In this document: in pieces, positions 13,196 through 24,850 of the stretch
Numbering within the stretch: position 1 is the stretch's first letter
Layout: each line of letters starts with the position of its first letter
Assembly: GCA_947579605.1 (NCBI GenBank)
Contig: OX388314.1
Span: 6,510,001 to 6,574,000 of the forward strand
DNA from: Athripsodes cinereus
Lineage: Eukaryota; Arthropoda; Insecta; Trichoptera; Leptoceridae
DNA length: 64,000 nucleotides
Direction of reading: 5' to 3'
Position numbers and translations under genes: made by a program
Notes under the pieces: generated by a model
What the model was told of the DNA's origin: nothing
The model's input: only the letters and a program-made list of their open reading frames with translations
Database searches by the model: none

Positions 13196-13335
13196 AATTT
13201 AGACATTTAACATCTTAAGTTCATCGATGGGGTATACCACTCAATCCTGAATGTGTTGACGATTTGCATATTTATTACAAGCAGTTGATCCGTTGGCTAC
13301 CCGCATGTAGCAGATGCCGTGATGAGTTAGATAAA
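13196..13335 (+). repeat. SINE-A copy
   Basis: The family blocks GACATTTAACATCTTAAG, GGGGTATACCACTCAATCC, TTATTACAAGCAGTTGATCC and GTTGGCTACCC are followed by GCAGATGCCGTGATG. The (TATAG)n tail is not preserved. The copy directly follows a SINE-B copy. Confidence 0.65.
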
Positions 13336-13689
13336 TAATGTGCCATGCCTTCTATACAATAATGATTCAATAAGCACCTTGTTTGTGTCTTTGAATATCT
13401 ACTTTGGGTTAATGTATTGACGAATTGTTAATCTGGACTTGCTAATTATTTCATTTACGTTAAAAAATTTATCACATTATGCATGACCCTGGACACCGAA
13501 GACCCTTAAGTTAGTGTAACATAAATTGCTCAGTACCATAATGAAGTCGCTGAGGAAACCCATCACACATATTTGGCTCGTTCTGCAGGAAGCCTCACAT
13601 CATTTCGTTTGATAAGCATCCATATATTTCGGTTAAGGCATAGATCAATCCAATGATAGTTGGCCAAAAATAGCATTGTTCTTTCATCC

Positions 13690-13855
13690 ACAAAAATTCT
13701 GACGGCCCGGACGTCACTCTTACGAAATACGCCGCTATGACGACGACATCATTACTAGGAATGTCAATAGAGGTAACCGAATTGGCGCATTGAGGAGGAG
13801 GTTCTGCCTTGTGCTCTGGGGGAGAGCGTTGAAGTTCGTGTGAAGATGATAATTC
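13690..13855 (+). mobile_element. LINE 3'-tail family C, copy 1
   Basis: AGGTTCTGCCTTGTGCTC, then GAGAGCGTTGAAG and GAAGATGATAAT match the inverted copies at 42.69-42.85 kb and 56.64-56.9 kb. The latter read GGTTTCTGTCCTGTGCTC, then GAAGCGTTGAGG and (GATGAT)n. An upstream GACGACGACATCA block is also shared. The (GAT)n tail and 5' truncation point to a non-LTR retrotransposon 3' end. Confidence 0.5.
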
Positions 13856-14419
13856 ATAATTGTTTAGTTGAACTTTTTTTATAGTTGATAATGTAAAGCT
13901 TTGATAACGCCCATGAAAGTTTGCAAAGGGTTTTATGGTTTAAGTTTATTCAGCACAGAGTATCGTATTACATCCAGTCAGTACAATTTAATTACACGGT
14001 TAGTACTTTTTACGATATCAATTTCTCCTATTAGCGACCGTATCGTTGCATCGTAATATTGTAATCAAATAAAAAACATCGATAATTATTATTCCTCATT
14101 TTGAGCTTTTTTTATTTATTTTCATAATTAATTAATAAATATAATAATAGGAAATCGATACAGTTAACATTATAACTTCCACTACGTTTTTAAAGCATCA
14201 TTAATTTAATTGTTCATTAATTTTGTATCATTTGTTTTATCAAACAAACTTTCAACGTCCATTACCCTTTGTCCTTCTGCGTGGTGTTCAAGTGAGCATC
14301 TATGCTGGATTTTACTTGAAAACCCATTTTTTGTATTTTTACCATTATGCTATCTACCACAACTGAGGTAATGAGTAAACTTACTGCGTGTGATAAATAT
14401 ACAAGTCTTTCTACTTGTG

Positions 14420-14490
14420 ACATAAAAATAAGACATTTAGGATGGGTGGAATACCTCGTTGTTTAATTGAGGATGTGAAATGTCTACATT
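14420..14490 (-). repeat. SINE-A fragment, inverted
   Basis: AGGATGGGTGGAATACCTCG is the complement of the SINE-A centre (CGAGGTATGCCACCCATCCT type). It is flanked by GACATTT and AAATGTC, so the fragment lies inside a small inverted repeat. Confidence 0.45.
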
Positions 14491-15710
14491 GTATTTGTCT
14501 AAGGACATTGTGTTCAATTTTATTCGTATTTATGAATGAAATAAAATTTGCGTTTGAACGCTGGTCTTCGTAAATAAATGTTCACCATTAGAACAAGGTA
14601 CCTACCAGTGATTTATCTAATTTCTTAAGACTAAAAACAAAAAAATATTGGTCTATTTCGACTGATAGAAAGTACGTTGATACTAAAGGGTTGTACTGCC
14701 TCAAGAATATACCTGTTGTCGCTTTATTTGAAGGTAACTTCGTATGCTAAGTTCAATGTTAGCTTTATTGGTTGTTGAATATTATTCTAAGTAGTGATGG
14801 CCCATGAATTATTGATGAATATATTGATGTAAAATCAATAAGTAAACACACAACTACACAATATATGAAGGATAATTTGTGGACAAATATTCAAGACGTA
14901 CCTATAATATTATGTTAACTCCTACATTGACGGGTAAATAAAAACTAGATTATCTATTGAATTTTCTGGGCTCGTAGCTAACATACATTGTGCCTACTAT
15001 GGTTTTAGTCTGATTCAGGTTTGTTTTGTTTTTTTTTTTACAAATGTGTATAACAGATCAATACCACATTATGCCAAATTTTGATCTTATGTGTTTGTAG
15101 TTGTTAATGTACTCCTTTTGATGGCATATTTATCTATCTTGAAAACGCGCTCGTAATCTGTGATATCCACAAACAAACAAAAATATGTCAAATTTATTTT
15201 AAAGACAATATTTTAATGTCGTTTACGTGACTAGTAAAATTAATAAAATTTTGCATAGAATTTGCAGATATATTCAAATCACCATAAAGTTCAGAAAGAA
15301 AAGTTTATTTTATAATAGAATCAAGCTCGACAATGTCCTATTGTATTCCCATAGACACGGTTGTTTCACACGAATTCTATGAAAGTTAGACATACTCGTA
15401 CCTACTTGGGATATTATGTGACGACTGCCGAATGGAAGCGTTCGGTGGAAAAAAATCTAATATTTTTGACCATTAGGTCGTGTCGTTTACAAATTACGGT
15501 TGATTTCAATCCACTGCGATAAACTTTTTTTTCTCTTTTCTTTTCGCAATATTACTATTATCCCTGTTTGAGGTCAGTGGCTTTTCTTAATCAATCTGTT
15601 CAGAGAATAATTTTGTTATTTGTAATGTTGCCAGGTATAGATAGAACACACGTCATATTATTTTGTGTCATACTTTTTACGTGACTCAAATCTACTATAA
15701 ACTGTTGATA

Positions 15711-15835
15711 ACGTCTTTCGACTTATCAGGTCATTTTTAATCAAAAGATAGAAGTCGAAAGACGCCTCTTTCGTGATCAATAATTTATAGTGTTATGGAA
15801 TTCTACAACGTGTGCACCGATACAATTAATAGTTG
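15711..15835. repeat. hairpin-core repeat with GTGCAC end (copy 2)
   Basis: CGTCTTTCGACTT at 15712-15724 pairs with GAAGTCGAAAGACG at 15751-15764, forming an imperfect hairpin. The minus strand shows TTAAAAATGACC, then TGATAAGTCGAAAGACG. The right end, GGAATTCTACAACGTGTGCA and CCGATACAATTAATA, is the inverted counterpart of the left end of the 5.73 kb copy. The two are the same family in opposite orientation. Confidence 0.65.
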
Positions 15836-16199
15836 TTATACAACAGTTGTTATCGCAGATAACTTTGAAAATTACATTAGGTACCTGTTGTCATTTTATG
15901 TATTTGCATAAATACAACCCAACCACATTGCACCTAAAAAGCACACACCAAGCAAACACCACCAGGCCATAATATACCTAATGTAAATATAATGCAAATC
16001 GATTGATATGAGGTTGTAATAGAATCGATCGTCAATTGGTGTCGGTACCTATATTGTTTGTTGGCTACCAGTATATATATGTCGCTGCCCGCCAGTTAAA
16101 ATAGTCAGCCAATAGTAATTAACGATTTATTGTAAAAATTAAACATAAAGCGTACATATTGCCGTAAGGCAATGTCTTCCAGTTAATTTAATTATATAG

Positions 16200-16305
16200 C
16201 GGCCCACCGGTCTTCTGCCCTCTCCCACAGCCTCCAAAGATCTAAGTGGTAGTCTGTCCTCTGGCATGCGGAGAACGTGACCCAGCTATCGCAGCAGTGG
16301 CAAAT
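16200..16305 (-). mobile_element. LINE reverse-transcriptase relic
   Basis: One minus-strand frame reads LGHVLRMPEDRLPLRSLEA, then GRRPVGR. This is the common …RWxGHVxRM…GRPxxRW block downstream of the RT domain in insect non-LTR elements. One stop interrupts it before LGHV, and no tail is found. Confidence 0.55.
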
Positions 16306-16706
16306 AAAGAAATTAAATTTCAACAATCGGGTGAGCTTTGATCAGACAGAATGTTGATTTACTAATAATTATTATAAACCTTGATTGCTCGATAGTTTGA
16401 TGGGTTTGTATTGATTGGAAATAGATTTTACTACTTACGACTGTCAAAGTAATTATTATAGTTTCTTGATTGACGTAAATTACATCGCGTTATTTACGTC
16501 AATTTAAGGTGTAGGGTAGGTACTTTACATTTTAAACGAGCCCTTACAAGTAAATACTTCTCTATATAGGTATTTTCACCTCGTGATTTTTTTAAGTGTC
16601 TTGTTTTATAAAAAACAGTAGCATAATTAACATTTTAACCTTTTTCCCATATCATCATACTTTTGTTATCTTTCTTATATTTTTTTCTAGAATATCATTA
16701 TTTTAA

Positions 16707-16926
16707 TATTTTATTACTGTTTATTTTGTTGAACTCCATAATTTAATGTAAATAAAAACAAAAAAACTTTGTAGTTTTACTATGTACACACTTTTATTCA
16801 GTGACCAGGTTTCGACATGTAATGTCTTTGTCAAACTCTGATATTGAAAAAGACATAACATGTCGAAACCTGGTCACTAAATAAAAGTACATAGTAAAAC
16901 AAAGTTTTTTGTATTTATTTACATTA
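16707..16926. mobile_element. foldback element, family F1 copy 1
   Basis: Inverted arms run from TAATGTAAATAAAAAC (16744) to GTATTTATTTACATTA (16926), each about 75 bp and closely matched. They pass through AAAACTTTGTAG, TTTTACTATGTA and GTGACCAGGTTTCGACATGT. The loop is about 30 bp. A second copy at 35.67 kb shares both arms and about 37 bp outside the left arm (from TATTTTATTAC to GAACTCCATAATT), so the mobile unit is larger than the hairpin. No ORF is present. Confidence 0.75.
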
Positions 16927-17504
16927 TCATTTTTTTTTTAGTGTATGAGACCCTTGTACAAAGGGTTAGCAAACACATGCAAAATGACAGAATTCAGAGA
17001 CTAAAATGAAATAAAACAGTAAACCGATTAATTATTTTGATTGGAGAAAATCCATTAATTATCTTAATTAAAAATTTCTAAATACTTATTTTTATTGACG
17101 CATTCAAACCAAAAATGGACTTCCCCGTTATTAAAATTAATTCCTAATATTAAATAGTGATTAAAATAATCCTATTATCCTACTTGATGACACACACACA
17201 CCGCTGACAGAAATAGACAATAATTATTGTAAAATCAATAATCAAATGCGGAGGATTTCTGATGAGGAATTTGTTTGAAAATAGATTGATGATTAACATA
17301 AATAATATCACACGTCGTAGAGCCATTCACTCGAAATCGGGTGTTTTTCCTTGAAACGTAATACGTCATAGATTCTGGTAGTAAGAAATACCAAATAGTT
17401 TTAATCAGCGTCATTATCACTGAATAATTTAGATATTAATTAGTCATGTTGGATAAATATGCTATATTATATATAGTAGAACGAAGCACTTATTTTAATT
17501 TATC

Positions 17505-17545
17505 CAATTGTGGAATTCTACTACTTGAGCACCAACACAAAAAAT
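17505..17545. repeat. fragment of the GTGCAC-end repeat (copy 3)
   Basis: TGTGGAATTCTACTACTTGA followed by GCACCAACACAA matches the end block of the 15.8 kb copy (GGAATTCTACAACGTGTGCA CCGATACAA) with a few changes. No hairpin core is evident beside it. Confidence 0.5.
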
Positions 17546-17580
17546 AATTTAAGTTCTGAATATGCAGGCAGGAATATGAA

Positions 17581-17769
17581 TAGGCAGGTGTTCGAAAAAA
17601 TTAAGACATTTTTCATCTTAAATTAAGTGATGAGGTATGCCACCCATCCTGAATGTCTTGATTTTATATTGGCACAAAGAGGACAGTTTGCATGTTTCTT
17701 ACATGCAGCTGATCTGCTGGCTACCCCACTTGTGGGATATGCCGTGATGGTATAGTATAGTATAGTATA
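17581..17769 (+). repeat. SINE-A copy with intact LINE-like tail
   Basis: This is the best-preserved copy: GGCAGGTGTTCG, AAGACATTTTTCATCTTAAA, GATGAGGTATGCCACCCATC, CTGAATGTCTTGATTT, GGCACAAAGAGGACAGTTTG and GCAGCTGATCTGCTGG. It ends with CTACCCCACTTGTGGGATAT, GCCGTGATGG and TATAG repeats. The last ~45 bp match the local LINE 3' end (CTACCCCACTTGGGACACGG CGTGAGGGTATAG). No clear tRNA or 5S head was recognised. Confidence 0.8.
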
Positions 17770-17924
17770 AGTTCTGAATATTGTATTCGAATTTAAGTTT
17801 ATTATTCTTATCATACATTCGTCTGGTTTGTAAGGAAAGATTTGAAATAAAAGTTTATGGAGTTTATGTAGTAAAATTATATCCTGTAAAGGCATGTTTT
17901 CTTAAAACATTACGAATAAAATAT

Positions 17925-18072
17925 TTATCATTTTAATTCAGCGATGATTTATGCCACCCATCCTGAAGCTTTTATATTTTTTGGCACATAGAGGACATAT
18001 TGTAAGTTTATGACGTACGAAAGATTCGCTGGCTACCCCATGTGTAGGAGATACCGTGATGGTATATAAGGT
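17925..18072 (+). repeat. SINE-A copy
   Basis: TCAGCGATGATTTATGCCAC, CCATCCTGAAGC, GGCACATAGAGGACATATTG, GCTGGCTACCCCATGTGTAG and ACCGTGATGGTATA follow in the family order, 155 bp after the preceding copy and in the same orientation. Confidence 0.7.
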
Positions 18073-19454
18073 AGTAGTGGTTGTAAACAATTTTCTTTTT
18101 GGTTCAATCATGTTCAAATCATTTTTGATACGGTTATATCAGGACTTAATAGTATACTGCAAATAAAATAGATTTGAAATATAACTTCCTAGATACGTTG
18201 CCAAATTACCATTGAGTGTTTAAGATTTTTTTATGTGAGGGTAATACTAATCTTTAACAATATGACTTCCCTTTAAATAAATCAATCGGTTGAAAAAATG
18301 AATCAATGCTTATTTTTTTTTCTGTCAATCTACCCGTAACCAGTTATTTGTAAATGATGATATTTTTGGTGAAAAAAATCAATCAAAACTAATTACTTTA
18401 ATTTATTATACCTACTAGTTGAATAGTTGGAAGTAGATAGTCAAACTTGGTGTTTGTTTTACACATTGTTTTACTGTCAATCGGATTAGAAACATCGATA
18501 AATTATAATCGAACTGAAACCACTTTCGGGTGGGCGATCGACTGACTTACTGACTCACTGTCATTTATTTAGTGAACGAGCTTTATCATAACGTTACCTA
18601 TTATAATTAGTGAGTGTCTAATGTGATTGATGGATAGGCGTCCTTGTGGTTAGTTCAAGGATTGAACTTGTCCGGTGTTTTCAAAATGGTGTCGATTATG
18701 GAGTAGAAATTCGTAAACTGTGAATGAAATTTATTCTCTGCGAAGTGGATAAAATGATCCGGGTATGTAATACTATATATAGATACTTTACTGACTACCC
18801 CATACGTGGGGGGTGATTTTGGTAATATGGATACGTAATGCATCTTCTCTATTGATTCTTAAATAAAATAAATTTAGGTATATGATATGATTGAAAAATC
18901 TGGAACTGACTCAAAAGTGACTGCCATATTCTGAGTAAAAAAAAAATGAGTTCAAAATATGATAATAACATTACATGGAGTAAAACGTAGGTCAGTTTGT
19001 TTACTCAGCGGAGCAGAGAGAATGAAAGTATTTTTATACTTCTCGGTGTAAAAATATTTTTTCAGCAGAACTGAATAAAAATATTTTTCTTATCCTCACG
19101 ACAGACGTTTACGTACCTATATTTTGAGGGCACCTACTCGGAATGTTGTTTACCGTAATTTTTCCCTTTTCTTTTATATTTTCTTTCGTTTTTCATTCTT
19201 TCCTTTGTAAAATACATCTACTTCGGTTACAATAATACGGAATTTGCTGGAATTTACTTGTGATATTTTTTAATAATATATTGGTTAATTCACACGAAAC
19301 GTCCAGAACACATTGCTTGATATTTTTTGGATTTTCTGCAACCACTATATATAATGCTCTAGTCGGTTTTTCGTGAAAACTCTAAAAGTATTGTATCTTC
19401 TTTACTAATAAACATATCCAAATTATATGAAACACATTAATTATCTACTTATGC

Positions 19455-19525
19455 AGGTATTCTTGTGCTTTGCCTCCACCATATTTTTCCAGGCATCTCT
19501 ATTCTGGGCTCTTTGAAACCAGTCA
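19455..19525 (-). mobile_element. possible LINE C-terminal relic
   Basis: The minus strand reads AQNRDAWKNMVEAKHKNTC, similar to the ..DR..W..MVEA.. end of several RTE/L1-like insect ORFs. It is a short match with no tail, so it is tentative. Confidence 0.35.
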
Positions 19526-19627
19526 CCATAATTTATTAATATTATGTAAATAGTGGCTATTTGAAATTTTATGATATTTTAATTTTTTTTATATAGATTC
19601 TTTTCTAGATTCGAAGTTGCAATTGAG

Positions 19628-19750
19628 AGCTGGTCGGTAGCGTGATAGTAGAATCAAAAGACCCGAGTTAGTTTCCACTCACTGCCAGCTTACTCCACCT
19701 TCACGAACATATGTATTGCTTTTCTGTGAAGGTAGCTGGGTTCCTTTTTA
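19628..19750 (+). repeat. SINE-B (tRNA-derived) copy
   Basis: CTGGTCGGTAGCGTGATAGT (A-box region) and CCCGAGTTAGTTTCCACTC (decayed B-box region) are followed by the shared body GCTTACTCCACCTTCACGAA, then TGTATTGCTTTTCTGTGAAGG. The 3' end is lost. Confidence 0.65.
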
Positions 19751-20869
19751 TTTATAAAAATAATAATAATAGTTTCCAATTCAATTTAATATTATGTTCT
19801 ACGCCCTTTTCCCTTTGAACACTTTTCTTGTATACCTTTCACTTTTTCATCTCTCTGAACTTTTATTTGTGTATTTTATTTCTTATACTTTATAATAATA
19901 TTATTATAATCAACATTTGTTTGTTTACGAGACTGCTCTGTCATCTGTATGTAATAAACCCCCGTGAGATGGATTGCCTACACTATGTCAACGTCCGCTA
20001 CAAACATTTTTACCTCTTGATATACACACACCTTACTGTACCGGCAGAATAGAGGAAAGGTTTTACCATTTCAAAACGAGTAAAATGAATGTAAAAAAAT
20101 CATTTTCTTTTTGGAAAAGGTGGTGGTAAGGAGTGTATTAGGTATTTAATTTGCCCCTTTAGCTGACATTTTTATATAGCCGGTTCGGCAACTTCAAAAT
20201 TCGTCTTAGACAACTTTTCAGGCTGCCAGTGTGGACAAAGATTTTTCTCAAATGAACGGATAAATAAATTCGTTAACTACATTTTGTGTTTTTTTTTTTC
20301 AATTTTATCTTGAAATGGACTTCCAACAAGTACCTTCGGTCAACAACATTAATATTTTAGGATAAATAAACGTTTCTCTGACTAACGAAATATTTGAGTA
20401 TAGAAAAAACCTTAAATACTGTGCTAAAAGTTGGATTTGCCAGCACTGTCAGACTTGGAATGTGTCGACGGTGAATGTTGTTCAGCTAAATGATATTCTA
20501 ACAAATCATGCGTTTAAAAATAATAAATTTCCGGAATACCTATGCTTTAACACAAAAAACTAAGTTTGGTGAAATAGGTATAATTTACACAATGTACTTA
20601 CATGCTATATAATGGTAGATACGAAATGTCTTTGAAGATGATCCATTATATATTATGTCTCAAAAATAGAAATTTCCTCCTAGCAATAGTGAGTACTTAA
20701 TATAATATTCCACATGAATTTTAACCTTTTCAATAATATATTATTGTTATTATCATTTCTAGAAACTTCTTTGGGGACCGCCAACGCCACCCACTCGTTG
20801 TTTTATCAAGTTTTCACATTCCCCCGGCGTTGTTGTTTGTCATATCTTGTGTTGCTATGTCGTGTTAAA

Positions 20870-20910
20870 GCAACACCACACATCCATTATTATGGCAACA
20901 CCACACATCC
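20870..20910. repeat. 16-bp direct repeat
   Basis: GCAACACCACACATCC occurs exactly at 20870-20885 and 20895-20910, with a 9-bp spacer. It is a small local duplication with no assigned role. Confidence 0.6.
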
Positions 20911-21124
20911 CTCTTGTTGTATTAATTTGTATTTAAGTCGAAACAATAACTGTGTAAATGTATCATTAGCTGCCTTTGTTTTATTCTGAAATTTTATGTG
21001 TGAATATTATACAAATGTGATGTCAAATAATAATCCGAACCTTCCGAAAATTCGTATTTTTTTCACAATAGTAGCCTGGAGTTGGAGTCTCAACCTCGTA
21101 AAAAGCTGGCTTCTCCGTGCCAGT

Positions 21125-21170
21125 AAAAATGTAAGATTTTCAGGATGGGTGGCATGCCTCATCGCTTTTC
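21125..21170 (-). repeat. SINE-A fragment, inverted
   Basis: AGGATGGGTGGCATGCCTCA followed by TCGC is the reverse complement of the conserved SINE-A centre. Only this block is recognisable. Confidence 0.5.
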
Positions 21171-21394
21171 GACAATATAATTAACCGTTTATCGTTGGAG
21201 TTTGAAGTTTTTTTTTAAGAAATCGTACAAATGTAGTTGACATTGTTAGAATTGCAAAATTTCTCTTAATTATTTCTAAAATACACAAAAACTGTAACAA
21301 AGTCGATGAAACTAATAATTTGTGAAATACTTAGAATTATTAATTGTTGAAGGGTGTTTGTGTTCACACTGTGAAAATTCATATTTAATAATTT

Positions 21395-21480
21395 ATAAAT
21401 AATCAAAACACTGTTATATTTTCACTATATTTATTTAAACTCTAACGTTTTCGCCCACTTCAATGGGCATTCTCAAGAGT
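21395..21480 (-). repeat. hairpin-core repeat, family F2
   Basis: On the minus strand the order is CTTGAGAAT, GCCCATTGAAGTGGGC (5-bp perfect stem GCCCA/TGGGC), GAAAACGTT, then an AT-rich arm AGTTTAAATAAATATAGTG. This repeats the layout of the other hairpin elements (YUGAnRA, stem, GAAA) with a different stem sequence. Boundaries are not defined. Confidence 0.55.
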
Positions 21481-21599
21481 ACTGAATCAGTATAATGTCC
21501 TTTATAAAAATTGAGGTGGTCACAGAGGGGGGAGAATTAGAATTATATTATATTTGTAGAATTATATTTCTGCAGTTTTACCCCGTGGATTTCTCGATA

Positions 21600-21816
21600 A
21601 GGAACAGGTCTCCCAATCTTTTCTGTTAGTTTTCGAGTGTTCTGTAAGAGGCAGGTGTTTGTAATACATCACGTTTAAGACATTTCACGTCTTCAGTTCT
21701 GCGATGAGATATCCAACCTATCCTGTCTTTACTTCTCTATTTGGACAACTTCCATGTTTTACACGCAGTTTGTCCGCTGGGTATCCCACTGGTGGGAAGT
21801 GCTGTGATGGTATGAA
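21600..21816 (+). repeat. SINE-A copy, longest 5' part
   Basis: It starts around ACAGGTCTCCCAATCTTTTC, TGTTAGTTTTCGAGTGTTCT and GTAAGAGGCAGGTG, sharing this 5' part with the 23.57 and 40.54 kb copies. The centre is TGCGATGAGATATCCAACCT and the end GTCCGCTGGGTATCCCACTG, then GCTGTGATGGTATGAATGAA. The tail has switched to ATGA repeats. Confidence 0.7.
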
Positions 21817-22618
21817 TGAATGAATTTATGCAGTAGGTACTCGTTAAAGTCTAGAAACAATTTTTCGACTTCTTTAGCAACAAAATAAATGATTCGTCAA
21901 TTTGAAATTGTTTCTTGTGTGCCATCAGTCTTTGTTAGTTTTTATATTATTATTGTTTTTCCTTTTATTCCTCACATATAATCTAAATTCTTTTTTTAAT
22001 ACATTTTCTATTACGTAAGTAGGTACCCCAGGGATATATTTTTTTTATCGATAATGTTGTCTATGGTGAATATTGCAAAGTCAATATTATTTTTATTAAA
22101 TTTATCCATGTTTGACCCAAATGCCTCGCGACCCATATTGTAACGAGTGATAAGCAAATAAAAATGGTATTATTCACATTAATTTAATGGTGTTAAGCAA
22201 CAATGTGTCAAACCATACCAACCTCAAAGTGATGAATGTCTTTCTATGTATCCTGTTATATATCGCACAACTGATTGCATGTAACAAACATGGAACTTGT
22301 TCGCTTCGTGCTTGTAAAAATTAGTCCAAATTTTCTTCTTCCTCTTACTCTTTTATTAGACACAGAGATCTGTACATGCAGGATGGTGCTCTTGCCCATA
22401 GTTGTCGTCAAGGCCCAGCTTTCCTTTCGTCTTTTCGTAGATCATCCAGCTAGATGTCGCTCCTCAGGAAATTCATGTAGGGTGATATTTTGGAATACAT
22501 ATTGTATTATTCTTCCCTTGTACGTATTTGTACCAAATTCTCTATTAATATTTTTCTGTTTTTGTTACATTTGAACCTTACACATCTCTGATTGATTTTT
22601 TTATTTTTTAATGTTTTT

Positions 22619-22763
22619 TCTACAATGCACTCCGTTACTTGATTATTTAAATCGCGATCGATTTCTGTAAATCTTTACCATTGACGAGTATTGTATCGCT
22701 CTTCAATGGTTTTTAGAAATCGATCGCGATTTAAATAATCAAGTAACGGAAGTGCATTGTAGA
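22619..22763. mobile_element. 145-bp near-perfect palindromic element
   Basis: The left arm TCTACAATGCACT, CCGTTACTTGATTATTTAAA, TCGCGATCGATTTCT is repeated inverted on the right, with a single extra base (CACTTCCG versus CACTCCG) in about 48 bp. Inner CCATTGA/TCAATGG also pairs. No coding capacity and no clear target-site duplication are seen. The near identity of the arms implies a young MITE or active arm homogenisation; a transcript would form a long hairpin. Confidence 0.75.
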
Positions 22764-23569
22764 ATACTCAAAACATTTAAACTGTTACATAGTTAATCCT
22801 TCTAAAATAAAAATGATGATGTTTTTCTGAAGCGGTCTCGTAAAGTTATTTTGTATTGAGTCAGGATAACGGTTAGAGTGCAAGTATGTTATTGTCGATT
22901 GATACATTGTTAGGTTACGTTACTCGATGTAATCATTATTCGACGGCTCGTGAATACGAGAGCTTTCCTAAATAAATATTAAAGAAGTAAGTACGTGTGT
23001 AAAAAATTACACTCAACAATTTTCCGTTGCAAATCAAACAGCCCTTTATTCGTAGGTGAATAATATTGTTTAACCACTGGAAAAAGTTGTGTATCAAAAA
23101 ATACTTCTTTTCAAGGTGAAATTTCGCTAATACCTTATTTGATTTTTTCTTTTATTTAATCAATGCTTTGCCAACATTAACCTCATTTAAGTTTTTGATA
23201 TTTCTAAAAGTCGTTATAGATTGAACTATGAACTTTTATATTTAACTCTGGTTTCTGGTTTTTTTTTTTTGTATTTTCTAATTCATATTATTTTCGTCAA
23301 TTTACTCCTTATAAAGACCTTTTATTATCAAATAATCCAATATTTAAAACTTTGTATCCAGCATGTTGTTATTATTATTATTATTGACGAGACGATTCTT
23401 AGAAGCATCATTACAACTGAAGGCTAATGCGATCTCAAAAGAAAACTAACAATATCCAGACAACAATACAACTCCAAAATATTTTTAATTTTCCTGACAG
23501 ACTCTGCATACGTTACGCCAAAGATATCAATGTATCTAGCCAGACCATTAAACATTTGAACAGCCCTTC

Positions 23570-23785
23570 CTACTGTTTCGTGTAGCCGCCTGTAAAGAAT
23601 AGGCCTTCTGCTGTTTTCTGTAAGTTTTTCAGTGTCCTGTAAAAGGCAAGTCTAGATATTTAATATCTCCAGTTCAGCGCTGTGGTCTGCCATCCATCCT
23701 GAATGTTTTTTTTATTATTGATAAGGAGGGGATGATCTGCATGTTTATTACGTGCAATTAGTTTTGCTGGCTATCCCATTTCTTT
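23570..23785 (+). repeat. SINE-A copy
   Basis: The 5' blocks GTAGCCGCCTGTAAAGAATA, GGCCTTCTGCTGTTTTCTG and GTGTCCTGTAAAAGGCAAG are followed by CCATCCATCCTGAATGT, GCATGTTTATTACGTGCAAT and GCTGGCTATCCCATTTC. The 3' tail is missing and is replaced by the 100-bp tandem array. Confidence 0.7.
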
Positions 23786-23800
23786 TTAAGGTATAAACGA

Positions 23801-24213
23801 ATAAATCGTGAAATTGGAATATGCCAGTTGTCACATTCGGGCTTTGTATACTGCGAATAAGTCTGAGACGTTGTCTTGTCATCTAGCTACCGATTATTTA
23901 TAAATCAATGAAATCGTAATATGCCAGTTGTCACATTCGGGCTTTGTATACTTTGAATAAGTCTGAGACGCTGTCTTGTCATCTAGCTACCGATTATTTA
24001 TAAATCAATGAAATCGTAATATGCCAGTTATCACATTCGGGCTTTGTATACTTTGAATAAGTCTGAGACGCTGTCTTGTCATCTAGCTACCGATTATTTA
24101 TAAATCAATGAAATCGTAATATGCCAGTTGTCACATTCGGGCTTTGTATACTTTGAATAAGTCTGAGACGCTGTCTTGTCATCTAGCTACCGATTATTTA
24201 TAAATCAATAAAA
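23801..24213. repeat. tandem array, 100-bp unit x about 4
   Basis: ATGCCAGTTGTCACATTCGG starts at 23821, 23921, 24021 and 24121, so the period is exactly 100 bp. Copies 2-4 are almost identical, with one change seen (GTTATCAC in copy 3). Copy 1 differs at CTGCGAATAAG and GTTGTC. It abuts the truncated end of a SINE-A. There are no unique spacers, so it is not a CRISPR-type array. Confidence 0.95.
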
Positions 24214-24759
24214 TCTATTATTTACTAAAATATTGAAAGATATGCGTGTATTCATATTTATTAATTATTAACGAATAACCAGAATATTCATATCGAATAT
24301 TTTTTATCACATTACACGATTCATACATATTATTATTATTTCATGACCGTCACCAGGGTGAAGCGAGCCCTTGAGGCGTTTCACATATTATAATTTTTGT
24401 TGGTTGTTAATAACATTGTGGTAAGGTCTCCATTATATAATTTTTTTTTCTGCTATACAATATGTTCTTACTTTTATTATTGTTTGTGTTATAATTACCA
24501 ATCATATTATTTATACCTCTTTCATGAACAAAGGTCACCCGCCTTAGTAGATCTTTATCTGAATGATTTTATTTTATTACGAACTATTATAATTATTGTA
24601 TTGGGTTTTTCACCTGGCGTTGTAGAGAAAATCGACCATGATATCATATTTAATAACTAGACTCATTGAAATTTCGAGCACTTCATCTTAGATAGATGAA
24701 CTTTCAAAATTTCAAAACAATCCTCTCTTGTAGTAAAACATTTATTGTAGAAGAAGCAA

Positions 24760-24850
24760 AATAAGTATGTTGGGATAGATCTATATGACGTTTCATTCTC
24801 TCTGCCTACTCCACTAGGGGTACGGGCGTGAGGGTATAGATAGATAGATT
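24760..24850 (+). mobile_element. LINE 3'-end relic
   Basis: CATTCTCTCTGCCTACTCCA, then CTAGGGGTACGGGCGTGAGG and GTATAGATAGATAGAT correspond to the last codons, stop and tail of the local LINE family. The tail is GATA rather than TATAG repeats. Confidence 0.65.
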
